From Aeromicrobium duanguangcaii (GTDB taxonomy: Bacteria > Actinomycetota > Actinomycetes > Propionibacteriales > Nocardioidaceae): 64,000 bases of DNA. The translations under genes and the position numbers were made by a program. Below the pieces are notes generated by a model, which had not been told where the DNA came from, did not search any database, and worked only from the letters and a program-made list of their open reading frames with translations. The stretch is taken from positions 992,001-1,056,000 of the forward strand of contig NZ_CP101990.1 in the NCBI RefSeq assembly GCF_024508295.1, written 5' to 3'. Shown piece after piece: positions 17,534 through 26,375 of the stretch; the stretch's first letter is position 1, and each line of letters starts with the position of its first letter.

Positions 17534-18401
17534 CGCGGTGGAGGGCGGCGACCACCCGGTTCACGACCATCGTCGGGTTCTCGAGGTCGGCGACGGTCAC
17601 CACGATGAGGCGCCAGCCCTCGCCCTCGAGCAGCTCACGGCGGCGCAGATCGTGCTGGCGTTGTCGGGCATCGCGCTCGTGTTGCCATCCGTCGTACTCC
17701 ACGACGATCCGCTCGGCGCGATAGACGAGGTCCCCGTAGGCCAGGAAGCCACCGTGGCGGTCCGTGATCAGCGCGTTCGACTCGGGTTCAGGGAGACCGG
17801 CGCGGACGAGCTCGAGTCGGACTCGCGACTCCTGGACGGAAGCAGAGCCATCGCGGACCCACTCCATGGCGCGTCGCGCGCGCTTGACGCCGTCGAAGTG
17901 GACGTCGTGGACGAACGCCAGCAGGTCGAGCCGCGCGATGAGGCCGGTCGAGATCATCCAGTCACCCACGAGGACCAGCTCCCGCCAGGACAGAAGCGTG
18001 CCGCAGTCGACGAAGGTGCGGGCGGCGCCGACCAAGGGCAGCCCGCGGACATCTTCGAGGAACAACGGGCCCTGGAATCGGTGGACCGCGAACCCCTCGG
18101 CTGAACGATCGACCCGGCGGCGCGTCGCCAGATGCACCGGCGTGGAGGCACGCATCGAGAGGCCGCGCCACGCCAGGTTGCTGGTGTGGCTCAGGCCGGC
18201 CTCGGCGCCGAGCCAGCCGAGGCCGGCCCGCGCTGCCAGCTCGGGCGTCAGGTCGGTGGTGGCGTATCGGTACCAACCCGGCGCCACCGCAGCGCATCGC
18301 GGGCCACGCAGGACGCGTTCGGTGAGTCCGGCGGCGAGCGCCTGACGGCGCGAGAACACCGAGTCCGTGAACTCAGCGGGCAGTGCGGCAAGGCGAGCCA
18401 T
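17496..18401 (-). CDS. DUF559 / type IV antitoxin AbiEi-like domain protein
   Basis: A 301-residue protein. The N-terminal half resembles AbiEi-like winged-helix proteins (F-S-R-R-Q-A-L-A-A-G-L-T near 13-24). The C-terminal part is a DUF559, Vsr-like nuclease fold with the catalytic-type pattern E-S in V-Q-E-S-R-V-R, D-L-V-Y and V-E-Y-D-G-W-Q-H (about 245-252), then R-R-E-L-L-E. The start is set at Met 18401 because upstream codons are low-complexity. The final residues are encoded by palindromic repeat copy 2, and copy 3 lies just upstream, so the gene is bracketed by two repeats. Function is unknown; a DNA-processing role is inferred from the fold. Confidence 0.75.
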   Translation of the reverse strand: MARLAALPAEFTDSVFSRRQALAAGLTERVLRGPRCAAVAPGWYRYATTDLTPELAARAGLGWLGAEAGLSHTSNLAWRGLSMRASTPVHLATRRRVDRSAEGFAVHRFQGPLFLEDVRGLPLVGAARTFVDCGTLLSWRELVLVGDWMISTGLIARLDLLAFVHDVHFDGVKRARRAMEWVRDGSASVQESRVRLELVRAGLPEPESNALITDRHGGFLAYGDLVYRAERIVVEYDGWQHERDARQRQHDLRRRELLEGEGWRLIVVTVADLENPTMVVNRVVAALHRARFAPISTFQRR

Positions 18402-18465
18402 GCCGGCCAGCGTGCCGATCGCGGCGGGCGCGCGGGGCGGCCGTCCACAGGCGCACTCCCGCACA

Positions 18466-18530
18466 CCCGGATTTGCTCTGATTCTGACCTTTCAGGGCTC
18501 CTGAAAGGTCAGAATCAGAGCAAATCTGGG
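18466..18530. repeat. Intergenic palindromic repeat, copy 3
   Basis: A near-perfect palindrome: the arms 18470-18494 and 18502-18526 match over 25 bp without mismatch, and the pairing extends to about 30 bp with one G-T wobble. It contains the shared GATTTGCTC and GACCTTTCA blocks. It lies between the DUF559 gene start and the AsnC-domain gene stop, both on the minus strand. Confidence 0.85.
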
Positions 18531-18545
18531 GACCGGGGGGAGAGG

Positions 18546-18782
18546 TCAGATGCGGACGACGGGGCAGGTCAGGGTGCGCGTGATGCCGGGGACGCGCTGG
18601 ATCTGCGAGACCACCAGGGTGCCGAGCTCGTCGACGGAGGGGCCCTCGGCGCGGACGATCACGTCGTAGGGACCGGTGACGTCCTCGGACTGCTCGACCC
18701 CGGGGATCTGGGCGATGGCGGCGGCGACTTCGGCGGCCTGGCCGACTTCGGTCTGGACGAGGATGTAGGCGTGAACGGCCAT
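18546..18782 (-). CDS. Stand-alone Lrp/AsnC ligand-binding (RAM) domain protein
   Basis: A 78-residue protein made only of the AsnC ligand-binding alpha-beta fold. V-H-A-Y-I-L-V-Q-T opens the first strand, G-P-Y-D-V-I-V-R-A-E is the characteristic central strand and turn, and a final T-L-T-C-P-V-V strand follows. The helix-turn-helix of Lrp/AsnC regulators is absent. Such single domains form ligand-binding oligomers and may modulate full-length regulators. A GAAAGGACG ribosome-binding site precedes the ATG. It is divergent from thiL. Confidence 0.85.
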   Translation of the reverse strand: MAVHAYILVQTEVGQAAEVAAAIAQIPGVEQSEDVTGPYDVIVRAEGPSVDELGTLVVSQIQRVPGITRTLTCPVVRI

Positions 18783-18861
18783 GGGGACGTCCTTTCGTTC
18801 GGGCCATGACACGCTATCGCAGTCACGCCGGAGCGGTGCGCCGGGCTGAGACAATGACCCG

Positions 18862-19818
18862 GTGACCCAGCGACAGAACGACCAGACCATTGCCGACGTC
18901 GGCGAGTTCGCGCTGATCGACCTGGTGCGGGGACAACTCGGCACCAGCGACTACGTGCTCGTGGGGCCGGGCGACGACGCCGCGCACATCGCGACGGCGG
19001 ACGGCACCTACGTCACGGCGACCGACATCCTCATCGAGGGACGCCACTTCCGCCGTGACTGGTCCACGGCGACCGACATCGGCCGCAAGGCCGTCGCGGC
19101 CAACCTGTCCGACATCAACGCGATGGGCGGCGTGGCCACCGCGCTGCTCGTGGCGTTCGCCGCGCCGGGTGACACTCCGGTCGCGTGGGTCACCGACCTC
19201 GTCGCCGGGATGGTCGAGGAGTGCGCCAAGGTCGGCGCCCGGATCGTCGGCGGGGACATGTCGGCCGCCGACCAGGTGGTCATCTCGATCACCGCCCTCG
19301 GCGACGCCGAGCGCCCCGTGACCCGCTCGGGCGCCCAGCCCGGCGACCAGGTCGCGTTCGCCGGCACGCTGGGGCTGGCGTCGGCCGGCTACGGCGCCCT
19401 CAGCCGTGGCTTCCGCTCGCCGAAGGCCGCGGTCGACGAACACCGCGCCCCGCACCCGCCCTACGCCGCCGGTCCGGCCGCCGCCGTCGCCGGGGCCACC
19501 GCCATGATCGACATCAGCGACGGGCTGCTGGCCGACCTCGGCCACGTCGCCCGCGCCAGCAAGGTCGCGATCGACGTCCACCCGACCTCGTTCGAGATCC
19601 TCGACGCCGTGCAGACGGTCGCCGGGGCGCTCGGGGGAGTGGATCCGCTGGGCTTCGTCCTGACCGGCGGCGACGACTACGCCCTGGCCGCCACGTTCCC
19701 GGCCGACGCGACGCTGCCCGAGGGATGGACGCGCATCGGCGTCGTCCGGTCGGGCGAGGGCGTCACGGTCGCCGGAGCCCCCTGGGAGGGCGGCCCCGGC
19801 CACCGGCACTGGACCTGA
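18862..19818 (+). CDS. thiL: Thiamine-monophosphate kinase
   Basis: A 318-residue AIRS/PurM-fold kinase that phosphorylates thiamine monophosphate to the diphosphate cofactor. It carries G-P-G-D-D-A-A near residue 35, D-I-L-I-E-G-R-H-F, N-L-S-D-I-N-A-M-G, the I-D-I-S-D-G-L-L Mg-binding segment (about 215-222) and T-G-G-D-D-Y-A-L. The GTG start at 18862 has a GACAAT box exactly 6 nt upstream, so it is probably leaderless. It ends 3 nt from the convergent amidase stop. Confidence 0.94.
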   Translation: MTQRQNDQTIADVGEFALIDLVRGQLGTSDYVLVGPGDDAAHIATADGTYVTATDILIEGRHFRRDWSTATDIGRKAVAANLSDINAMGGVATALLVAFAAPGDTPVAWVTDLVAGMVEECAKVGARIVGGDMSAADQVVISITALGDAERPVTRSGAQPGDQVAFAGTLGLASAGYGALSRGFRSPKAAVDEHRAPHPPYAAGPAAAVAGATAMIDISDGLLADLGHVARASKVAIDVHPTSFEILDAVQTVAGALGGVDPLGFVLTGGDDYALAATFPADATLPEGWTRIGVVRSGEGVTVAGAPWEGGPGHRHWT

Positions 19819-19821
19819 GCG

Positions 19822-21231
19822 TCAGTCCTGGATCCGCGCGAACGGTGAGGCGGCCTCGAGCTCGAAGGCCAGCTCCAGCAGCGTGCGCTCGTCGCCGTGG
19901 TCGGCCGAGAAGTGCAGGCCCAGCGGCAGGTTCTGCGAGGTGCGTCCCAGCGGCAGGCTGATCGCGGGACCGCCCGAGGCGTTGTTGAGCGGCGTGTAGG
20001 CGACGTAGGTGCGCAGCCGGTCGAACGCCTCCTCGAACTCCACGCCGGGGTCGAGCCAGCCGATCTCGGGCGTCGTGTGGCCCAGCGTCGGGCTGAGGAT
20101 GACGTCCCAGTCGGCGAAGACCTCGCTGTACTGACGCGCCGAGCGCTTCAGCGCGACGATCGCGCCGGGCGTGCGCCAGAAGCTGCGCAGGAACGCCTGG
20201 GCGAGTCCGCGCGTGAACGGGTCGACCTTGCTGCGGTCGAAGTCACGCGACACCACGAACCGGCCGGTGTAGTCCAGCGAGAAGGCCAGCGTGCGCCAGT
20301 ACTGGACGAAGTGACGCTCGAACGTCGGGTCCACGGGGATCGGCATCTCGACGACCTCGTGGCCCAGCGAGGAGACGAGCTCGGCGGTGCGGAGCAGCTC
20401 GCGGGTGCTGTCCGCGTCGAGATCGGCGCCGTGCAGGGTCTCGGTGACGAGGCCGACGCGCAGCCGGCGCTTCGACGGTCCCTCGACCAGACCGACGCGC
20501 GGAAGGCGGGGGACCGGCCGGTACCGCTCGGCGGCGGCCAGGAACACGGCGGTGTCGCGCACGCTGCGGGTCATCACGCCGTTGGCGACGATGTCCAGCG
20601 GCGCGTCCTTCATCTCCTTGGCCGGCGCCAGGCGGTTGCGGGTCGTCTTCAGGCCGACCAGTCCGCACGCCGCGGCGGGGATCCGGATGGAGCCGCCGCC
20701 GTCGTTGCCGTGGGCGATCGGCACCGCGCCGGCCGCGACGAGCGCCGCCGAGCCGCCCGAGGAGGCGCCGCTGGAGAACCGGGGGTCCCACGGGTTGCGG
20801 GTGGGCTCGCGGTCGACGAACTCGGTCGAGGCGGTCAGGCCGAAGGCCGGCAGGGTGGTGGCGCCGACGACGTTGAGGCCGGTCGCGAGGAACTGCTCGG
20901 TGAACTCCTCGTGGGAGTCGGCGGGGGTCGCGGGCACGGCGGCGGAGCCCTGCTGCGTGGGCAGGCCCTTGAAGTCGGTGTTGTTCTTGATCAGGCTCGG
21001 CACACCCGCGAGCGGCGCGCCCTCGGCGAGCGGCTCCTCGGCCCGGACGGCGGCGCGGGCACGGTCGTCGTGTGCGATCGCGTTCAGGGTCGGATCGACC
21101 CGATCGATGCGGGCGAGGGATGCCTGGAGGGCCTCGGAGGCGCTGATGGCTCCGGAGGCGATGAGCTGGGCCACCGCGACGGCGTCGTGATCGGCGAGGA
21201 CGTCGTCGGTGAAGGCGTGGGTTCGGGTCAC
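19822..21231 (-). CDS. Amidase signature family protein
   Basis: A 469-residue amidase. The Ser-cisSer-Lys triad is visible: Lys in L-I-K-N-N-T-D-F-K (about 80-88), the glycine/serine-rich S-S-G-A-S-S-G-G-S-A-A (about 152-162) and the nucleophile Ser in G-G-G-S-I-R-I-P-A (about 177-185). Aryl-acylamidase, 6-aminohexanoate-cyclic-dimer hydrolase and related amidases share this pattern, so the substrate is open. It is not a GatA partner: no gatB or gatC lies nearby. GTG 21231 is chosen because a TATTCT box lies 6 nt upstream. Confidence 0.88.
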   Translation of the reverse strand: MTRTHAFTDDVLADHDAVAVAQLIASGAISASEALQASLARIDRVDPTLNAIAHDDRARAAVRAEEPLAEGAPLAGVPSLIKNNTDFKGLPTQQGSAAVPATPADSHEEFTEQFLATGLNVVGATTLPAFGLTASTEFVDREPTRNPWDPRFSSGASSGGSAALVAAGAVPIAHGNDGGGSIRIPAAACGLVGLKTTRNRLAPAKEMKDAPLDIVANGVMTRSVRDTAVFLAAAERYRPVPRLPRVGLVEGPSKRRLRVGLVTETLHGADLDADSTRELLRTAELVSSLGHEVVEMPIPVDPTFERHFVQYWRTLAFSLDYTGRFVVSRDFDRSKVDPFTRGLAQAFLRSFWRTPGAIVALKRSARQYSEVFADWDVILSPTLGHTTPEIGWLDPGVEFEEAFDRLRTYVAYTPLNNASGGPAISLPLGRTSQNLPLGLHFSADHGDERTLLELAFELEAASPFARIQD

Positions 21232-21237
21232 CCCGTG

Positions 21238-21243
21238 AGAATA
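21238..21243 (-). promoter_or_regulatory. -10 box, leaderless start of the amidase gene
   Basis: TATTCT on the minus strand, 6 nt before GTG 21231. It directly follows the rpmB terminator stem, so the T-rich end of that terminator doubles as this promoter. Confidence 0.5.
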
Positions 21244-21273
21244 GACAACGGCGGCCCGAAGGCCGCCGTTGTC
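21244..21273 (-). terminator. rpmB terminator
   Basis: A perfect 13-bp stem (21244-21256 with 21261-21273) with a 4-nt loop, reading TTCG on the minus strand, followed there by TATTCT. It lies 20 nt after the rpmB stop. Confidence 0.8.
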
Positions 21274-21292
21274 ATGAAAAGTGCCGAACGTC

Positions 21293-21478
21293 TCAGCGCG
21301 AGACCTTGCCAGCCTTGAGGCAACCGGTGCAGACGTTGAGCCGCTTCGGAGTGCCCTCGACGGTGGCGCGGACGCGCTGGATGTTCGGATCGAAACGACG
21401 CTTGGTACGTCGGTGCGAGTGGGACACGTTGTGGCCGAAGCCCGGTCCCTTGCCGCACACATCGCAGACGGCTGCCAC
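21293..21478 (-). CDS. rpmB: 50S ribosomal protein L28
   Basis: A 61-residue basic protein. Both cysteine pairs of the zinc-binding (C+) form are present (C-D-V-C near the N-terminus and C-T-G-C near the C-terminus), along with the family core [14 protein letters not shown]. The GTG start has CAGGAG upstream. The C+ form is usually the zinc-replete paralogue; a zinc-independent copy would lie elsewhere. The gene sits divergently from fakA-recG, a neighbourhood shared with Firmicutes. Confidence 0.96.
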   Translation of the reverse strand: MAAVCDVCGKGPGFGHNVSHSHRRTKRRFDPNIQRVRATVEGTPKRLNVCTGCLKAGKVSR

Positions 21479-21520
21479 GGCGACCACTCCTGAACTAGAT
21501 CGGGGGAATACAACCTCACC

Positions 21521-21526
21521 ATCGTA
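21521..21526 (-). promoter_or_regulatory. Putative -10 box of rpmB
   Basis: TACGAT on the minus strand, 42 nt before the GTG, leaves a leader of about 35 nt that contains the ribosome-binding site. It is divergent from the fakA -10 box. Confidence 0.5.
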
Positions 21527-21573
21527 CCTGACGCGACACGGCCAGCGCGAATCGAGTCCCGACGACTCCTCGA

Positions 21574-21579
21574 TAGGCT
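21574..21579 (+). promoter_or_regulatory. -10 box, leaderless start of the fakA-like gene
   Basis: TAGGCT lies 7 nt before ATG 21587; there is no ribosome-binding site. It would drive fakA-recG-rsmD-coaD. Confidence 0.6.
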
Positions 21580-21586
21580 CACCCCC

Positions 21587-23182
21587 ATGGCCCTGCGGAT
21601 CGAGAGTGAGCGCTTCGGCGCGTGGGTCCGCCTGTGCACCGAGTCGCTCGCCGTCGCCCGCGACGAGATCGACGCGCTCAACGTCTTCCCCGTGCCCGAC
21701 AGCGACACCGGCACGAACGCGTACTTCACGTTCGTCTCCGGCGTCGAGGCGATCGACGCCCTTCCGGCCGGCGCCACCCCGCTCGACACCATGCGCGCCT
21801 TCGCCGAGGGCCTGCTGATCGGCGCCCGCGGGAACTGCGGCACGATCCTGGCCGAGCTGGTCCGCGGCAGCCTGCGCGTGCTGCGCGGCTGCGTCGACGG
21901 ACTGACGGCGGACGACGTGGCCGAGGCGCTCGGCGCGGCCTCGGCCGCCGCCTACGCCGCGGTCGGCCGACCACAGGAGGGCACGATCCTCACCGTGGCC
22001 GCCGCGGCCGCGAAGGCCGGTCGCGAGGCGGCCGCGGCCGACGACGACCCGAAGCGCGTGTTCGACGTGGCGGCGGGCGCGGCCCGCGAGGCGCTCGCGC
22101 TGACCCCCACCCAGTTCGAGAAGCTCGCCCGCGCCGGTGTCGTCGACGCGGGCGGTCGGGCGCTCGTCGTGGTGCTGGACTCCGTCGCCTTCGCCCTGAC
22201 CGGGCGCGTCCCGTCGCCGCGCCCCGCCACGGTGCCGGTGCCCCTCGTCGAGCCGGGCTCGGACCTGGCCGAGGACGGGCCGTCCTACGAGGTCATGTTC
22301 CTGCTGCGCACGCCCGACGAGCGGATCCCGGCGCTGCGCGAGGCCCTCGAGCCGCTGGGCGACTCGCTCGTGGTGGTCGGGGGAGAGGGGCTGTGGAACG
22401 TCCACGTCCACGTCGACGACGTGGGAGCCGCCATCGAGGCGGGCATCGGCGCCGGGTCCCCGTTCCAGATCTCGGTCACCCACTTCGCCGACCAGATCGC
22501 CCGGGCCGCGTCGGTCACGGGCGGCCGCGTCATCATCAGCGCCGTCACCGGACCGGGCCTGGCCGACCTCACGAGCCGCGCCGGCGGCACGCCGCTGATG
22601 TTCGGTCCCGACGAGCCGTTGAGCGTCGCGATGGTGACCGAGGCGATCCGCGACAGCAAGGCCGACGAGGTCATCTGCCTGCCCAACCGCAGCGGCCACA
22701 TCGCGATGTTCGAGGCGGCCGCGGCCGCCGCTCGCGACGAGGGCGCGCGGGTGGCGGTGCTGCCGACGACCGTGCAGGTCCAGGCGCTCACCGCGCTGGC
22801 GGTCCACGATCCCGGGCGCCCCTTCGACGTCGTCGTGGTCGCCATGTCGAACGCGGCGGGCGCGACCCGCCACGGCGCGATCACGATCGCGGCCGAGGAC
22901 GGCATCACCATGGCCGGTCCCTGCAAGGCCGGCGACGTGCTCGGCGTCGTCAACGGAGACTTCGCGATCATCGGCGCCTCGCAGGCCGACGTGGCGTACG
23001 AGATCCTCCAGCGCCTCGACCTCGCCACCGCCGAGATGGTCACGCTGGTCCTGGGCCGTGACTGCGAGCCGCAGGTCAGCGACGAGCTCGCCGCCCGGGT
23101 CCGCCGCGACGCGCCGCACGTCGACGTCGAGGTCATCGAGGGCGACCAGGACACCTACTCGCTGTTCCTGGCGGTGGAGTGA
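21587..23182 (+). CDS. DAK2 domain fatty-acid-kinase-like protein (FakA-like)
   Basis: A 531-residue protein. The N-terminal DhaL-type kinase domain (about 1-200) has the Mg-ATP motif [13 protein letters not shown] and the R-G-N-C-G-T-I-L loop. The C-terminal region (about 225-531) is the DegV-related DUF1949/FakA-C fold. In Firmicutes FakA phosphorylates fatty acids presented by FakB; no FakB (DegV) gene is in this window. The rpmB-fakA-recG neighbourhood is conserved across phyla, supporting orthology. recG starts 4 nt after its stop. Confidence 0.85.
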   Translation: MALRIESERFGAWVRLCTESLAVARDEIDALNVFPVPDSDTGTNAYFTFVSGVEAIDALPAGATPLDTMRAFAEGLLIGARGNCGTILAELVRGSLRVLRGCVDGLTADDVAEALGAASAAAYAAVGRPQEGTILTVAAAAAKAGREAAAADDDPKRVFDVAAGAAREALALTPTQFEKLARAGVVDAGGRALVVVLDSVAFALTGRVPSPRPATVPVPLVEPGSDLAEDGPSYEVMFLLRTPDERIPALREALEPLGDSLVVVGGEGLWNVHVHVDDVGAAIEAGIGAGSPFQISVTHFADQIARAASVTGGRVIISAVTGPGLADLTSRAGGTPLMFGPDEPLSVAMVTEAIRDSKADEVICLPNRSGHIAMFEAAAAAARDEGARVAVLPTTVQVQALTALAVHDPGRPFDVVVVAMSNAAGATRHGAITIAAEDGITMAGPCKAGDVLGVVNGDFAIIGASQADVAYEILQRLDLATAEMVTLVLGRDCEPQVSDELAARVRRDAPHVDVEVIEGDQDTYSLFLAVE

Positions 23183-23186
23183 CGTC

Positions 23187-25355
23187 GTGATCGACTTCGA
23201 CACCCGCCTGTCCAAGGTCGTGGGCGACTCGGCCAAGAAGCTGGAGAAGGCGTTCGGGCACCGCACCGTCGGTGACCTGCTGCGCCACTTCCCGCGCCGC
23301 TACATCGACCTCGAGCACGCCGACTCCTTCGACGACCTCGAGCCCGGCCAGATCGTGGCCTTCGTCGCCACCGTCCTGGACGTCAAGAAGCTGTCCTTCC
23401 GGAACAACCCGCGCAAGTTCCGGGTCGTGGTGACACTCTCGGACGGCAGCTCCACGATGGAGGCGGTCTTCTTCAACCAGTTCGCCATCGCCAAGACGCC
23501 GGTCGGCAGCCAGCAGCTGCTCTCGGGCGAGGTCTCGGTCTACCAGGGCCGGCTGCAGCTGGCCTCGCCGCAGATGCGCGAGCTGCCCCCGGGCAAGACG
23601 CTGGCCGACCTGGGCCGCGGCGGCACGGCGCTGCCGATCTATCCGGCCGGCTCGGGACTGACCTCGTGGGACGTCGAGCGATCGGTCCACCTGGCCCTCG
23701 ACGTCGTCGACACGTTCCCCGAGCCGATCCCCGCGCAGGTCCGCAGCGAGCGCGGCCTGCTCGACGCGCCGACGGCCTACGAGTACATCCACCGCCCGCG
23801 CAAGCGCACGGACTGGGTCTTCGCCCAGACCCGGCTGCGCTTCGAGGAGGCGTTCGAGGTGCAGGCGGTGTTCGCCCGGCGGCGCCTCGACACCCAGCAG
23901 CGGCGGGCCCTGCCGCGTCCCGGTCGCGGCGACGGCATCCGCGTGGCCTTCGAGCAGCGGCTCCCGTTCACGCTCACGGAGGGTCAGGCCAAGGTCGCGG
24001 CCGAGATCGACCAGGACCTCGCGGCCGCCCATCCCATGCACCGGCTCCTGCAGGGCGAGGTCGGCTCGGGCAAGACGATCGTGGCGCTGCTGGCGATGCT
24101 TCAGGTGGTCGACTCCGGCGGCCAGGCCGCCCTCCTGGCGCCCACCGAGGTCCTCGCCACCCAGCACCACCGCAGCATCGAGCGGATGCTCGGCGACCTC
24201 GCCAAGGCAGGCATGCTCGGCGGCGCCGACGAGGCCACGCGGGTGCGACTGCTGACCGGGTCGATGGGCGCGAAGGCGCGCCAGCAGGCCCTGCTGGACA
24301 TCGTCTCGGGCGAGGCCGGGATCGTCATCGGCACCCACGCCCTGCTGGAGGAGACCGTGCAGTTCGCCGACCTGGGCCTCGTCGTCATCGACGAGCAGCA
24401 CCGGTTCGGTGTCGAGCAGCGGTCGGTGCTGTCGGACCGCGCGGCCGCCGCCGGCGGCGTCAGCCCCCACGTGCTGGTCATGACGGCGACGCCGATCCCG
24501 CGCACCATCGCGATGACCGTCTTCGGCGACCTCGAGGTGTCGACCCTGCGCGAGCTGCCGGCGGGCCGTCAGCCGATCCAGACCAACGTCGTGCCCGTCG
24601 CCGAGCAGCCGGCCTGGCTCGATCGCGCGTGGCAGCGCGTCCACGAGGAGATCGGCCGCGGCCGCCAGGCCTACGTCGTCGTGTCCCGCATCGGCGAGGC
24701 CGTCTCGGACGAGGACGCGCCTCCGCCCGACGACGACGAGGACGAGAAGCGCCCCACCGTCGGGCTGGTCGAGCTCGCGGAGGCACTCGAGCAGGGACCT
24801 CTCGCCGGTCTGCGCCTGGGCCGGCTGCACGGACGGATGCCGCCCGACGAGAAGGACCTCGTGATGTCGGCGTTCGCAGCCGGCGACCTCGACGTGCTCG
24901 TCGCCACCACCGTCGTCGAGGTCGGTGTCGACGTCCCGAACGCCACGATGATGATCGTGATGGACGCCGACCGGTTCGGCGTCTCGCAGCTGCACCAGCT
25001 GCGCGGCCGCGTGGGTCGAGGCACCGAGCCCGGCCTGTGCCTGCTGGTCACGGGCTCGCCCGCCGGCACCCCGGCGCGCGAGCGGCTGTCTGCGGTCGCG
25101 GCCAGCACGGACGGCTTCGAGCTCTCGCGGCTGGACGCCGAGCTGCGACGTGAGGGCGACGTGCTGGGCGCGCGCCAGTCCGGTGTGCGGTCCAGCCTGA
25201 AGCTGCTGTCGGTGGTGCGCGACGAGCAGGTCATCGCGTCGGCCCGCGACGCCGCCGTGGCGACACTGGCCTCGGGCGACGTACCGCCCGACCTGGAGGC
25301 ATCGATCAGGCGGCTCGAGGAGTCCGAGCGCGCCGACTACCTGGAGAGAGCATGA
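23187..25355 (+). CDS. recG: ATP-dependent DNA helicase RecG
   Basis: A 722-residue branched-DNA helicase that remodels stalled forks and Holliday junctions. The N-terminal wedge OB domain is about 50-150. Walker A is G-E-V-G-S-G-K-T (about 289-296), motif II is D-E-Q-H-R-F-G and motif [11 protein letters not shown]. The C-terminal helicase lobe ends with Q-L-R-G-R-V-G-R-G and the TRG-region R-Q-S-G. An acidic insert D-D-D-E-D-E-K near 515-525 is longer than in E. coli. The GTG start is 4 nt after the fakA-like stop. Confidence 0.95.
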   Translation: MIDFDTRLSKVVGDSAKKLEKAFGHRTVGDLLRHFPRRYIDLEHADSFDDLEPGQIVAFVATVLDVKKLSFRNNPRKFRVVVTLSDGSSTMEAVFFNQFAIAKTPVGSQQLLSGEVSVYQGRLQLASPQMRELPPGKTLADLGRGGTALPIYPAGSGLTSWDVERSVHLALDVVDTFPEPIPAQVRSERGLLDAPTAYEYIHRPRKRTDWVFAQTRLRFEEAFEVQAVFARRRLDTQQRRALPRPGRGDGIRVAFEQRLPFTLTEGQAKVAAEIDQDLAAAHPMHRLLQGEVGSGKTIVALLAMLQVVDSGGQAALLAPTEVLATQHHRSIERMLGDLAKAGMLGGADEATRVRLLTGSMGAKARQQALLDIVSGEAGIVIGTHALLEETVQFADLGLVVIDEQHRFGVEQRSVLSDRAAAAGGVSPHVLVMTATPIPRTIAMTVFGDLEVSTLRELPAGRQPIQTNVVPVAEQPAWLDRAWQRVHEEIGRGRQAYVVVSRIGEAVSDEDAPPPDDDEDEKRPTVGLVELAEALEQGPLAGLRLGRLHGRMPPDEKDLVMSAFAAGDLDVLVATTVVEVGVDVPNATMMIVMDADRFGVSQLHQLRGRVGRGTEPGLCLLVTGSPAGTPARERLSAVAASTDGFELSRLDAELRREGDVLGARQSGVRSSLKLLSVVRDEQVIASARDAAVATLASGDVPPDLEASIRRLEESERADYLERA

Positions 25356-25891
25356 CGAGGATCATCGCCGGCCGCTGGGGCGGCCGCAGACTGACCGTGC
25401 CCACGGGCGACGGCACCCGTCCGACGTCCGACCGGGTGCGCGAGTCGATGTTCGCCTCCCTCAACTCGCTGCTCGGCGGCTTCGACGGCCTGCGCGTGCT
25501 CGACCTGTACGCGGGATCGGGCGCGCTGGGCCTGGAGGCGCTGTCGCGCGGTGCTGTCCACGCAGATCTGGTCGAGTCCTACGCGAAGGCGGCTCGCACG
25601 ATCCAGCGCAACGTCAAGGAGCTCGGTGCCCCGGCCGAGGTCCACGCCGTCACGGCGCAGCGCTTCGTCGACGAGGAGTCCGGTCCCTGGGACGTGGTGT
25701 TCCTCGACCCGCCGTACGCCGTGCCCAATGCCGAGATCGAGGCGATCCTCACGGCCCTGCGCCCGTACCTGGACCCCGACGCGGTGGTCGTGGTCGAGCG
25801 CGCCAAGCGCGACCCGTTCGACTGGCCGGAGGGTTTCGAGGGGCTCCGGGACAAGGCGTACGGCGACACCCGCCTTTGGTACGGTCACTGA
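25352..25891 (+). CDS. rsmD: 16S rRNA (guanine(966)-N(2))-methyltransferase RsmD
   Basis: A 179-residue SAM-dependent methyltransferase. The signature near the N-terminus (R-P-T-S-D-R-V-R-E-S-M-F, about 25-36), the SAM motif L-D-L-Y-A-G-S-G-A-L-G (about 50-60) and the catalytic D-P-P-Y (about 118-121) are all present. It overlaps the recG stop by 4 nt and ends 1 nt before coaD, the usual rsmD-coaD pair. Confidence 0.95.
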   Translation: MTRIIAGRWGGRRLTVPTGDGTRPTSDRVRESMFASLNSLLGGFDGLRVLDLYAGSGALGLEALSRGAVHADLVESYAKAARTIQRNVKELGAPAEVHAVTAQRFVDEESGPWDVVFLDPPYAVPNAEIEAILTALRPYLDPDAVVVVERAKRDPFDWPEGFEGLRDKAYGDTRLWYGH

Positions 25892-25892
25892 C

Positions 25893-26369
25893 ATGACGCG
25901 CGTGGTGTGCCCCGGATCCTTCGACCCCGTGACCAACGGCCACCTCGACATCATCGAGCGGGCCTCGTTCCTGTTCGACGAGGTCGTCGTCGTGGTCCTG
26001 GTCAACCAGAGCAAGTCGGGCCTGTTCCCGATCGAGCGCCGGATCGAGCTGATCGCCGATGCGACCACCGAGCTCGAGAACGTCACGATCGACTCCTACT
26101 CGGGCCTGCTGGTCGACTATTGCGCCCAGAACGACGTCCAGGCGATCGTCAAGGGCCTGCGGGCGGTGTCGGACTTCGACTACGAGCTGCAGATGGCGCA
26201 GATGAACGGCAACCTCACCGGCATCGACACCGTCTTCATCCCGACCTCGCCCGACTACACGTTCATCGCCTCGAGCCTGGTCAAGGAGGTCGCCAAGCAC
26301 GGCGGCGACGTGACCGGCCTGGTGCCCAAGCAGGTCATGAACGCCCTCGACGAGGTCTTCGGTCACTGA
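25893..26369 (+). CDS. coaD: Phosphopantetheine adenylyltransferase
   Basis: A 158-residue nucleotidyltransferase for the fourth step of CoA synthesis. The T-x-G-H motif is in P-V-T-N-G-H-L-D-I (about 13-21), with the K-S-G-L-F loop, G-L-R-A-V-S-D-F-D-Y-E segment and the S-S-x-x-V-K motif I-A-S-S-L-V-K-E (about 126-133). Length is typical. It is convergent with dinB, with only 6 nt between the stops. Confidence 0.96.
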   Translation: MTRVVCPGSFDPVTNGHLDIIERASFLFDEVVVVVLVNQSKSGLFPIERRIELIADATTELENVTIDSYSGLLVDYCAQNDVQAIVKGLRAVSDFDYELQMAQMNGNLTGIDTVFIPTSPDYTFIASSLVKEVAKHGGDVTGLVPKQVMNALDEVFGH

Positions 26370-26375
26370 CCTGGG

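Noticed and set aside
15252-18530. A CRISPR array made from the palindromic repeats
   Set aside because: Copies are about 1-2 kb apart with genes between, not regularly spaced, and no cas genes are present.
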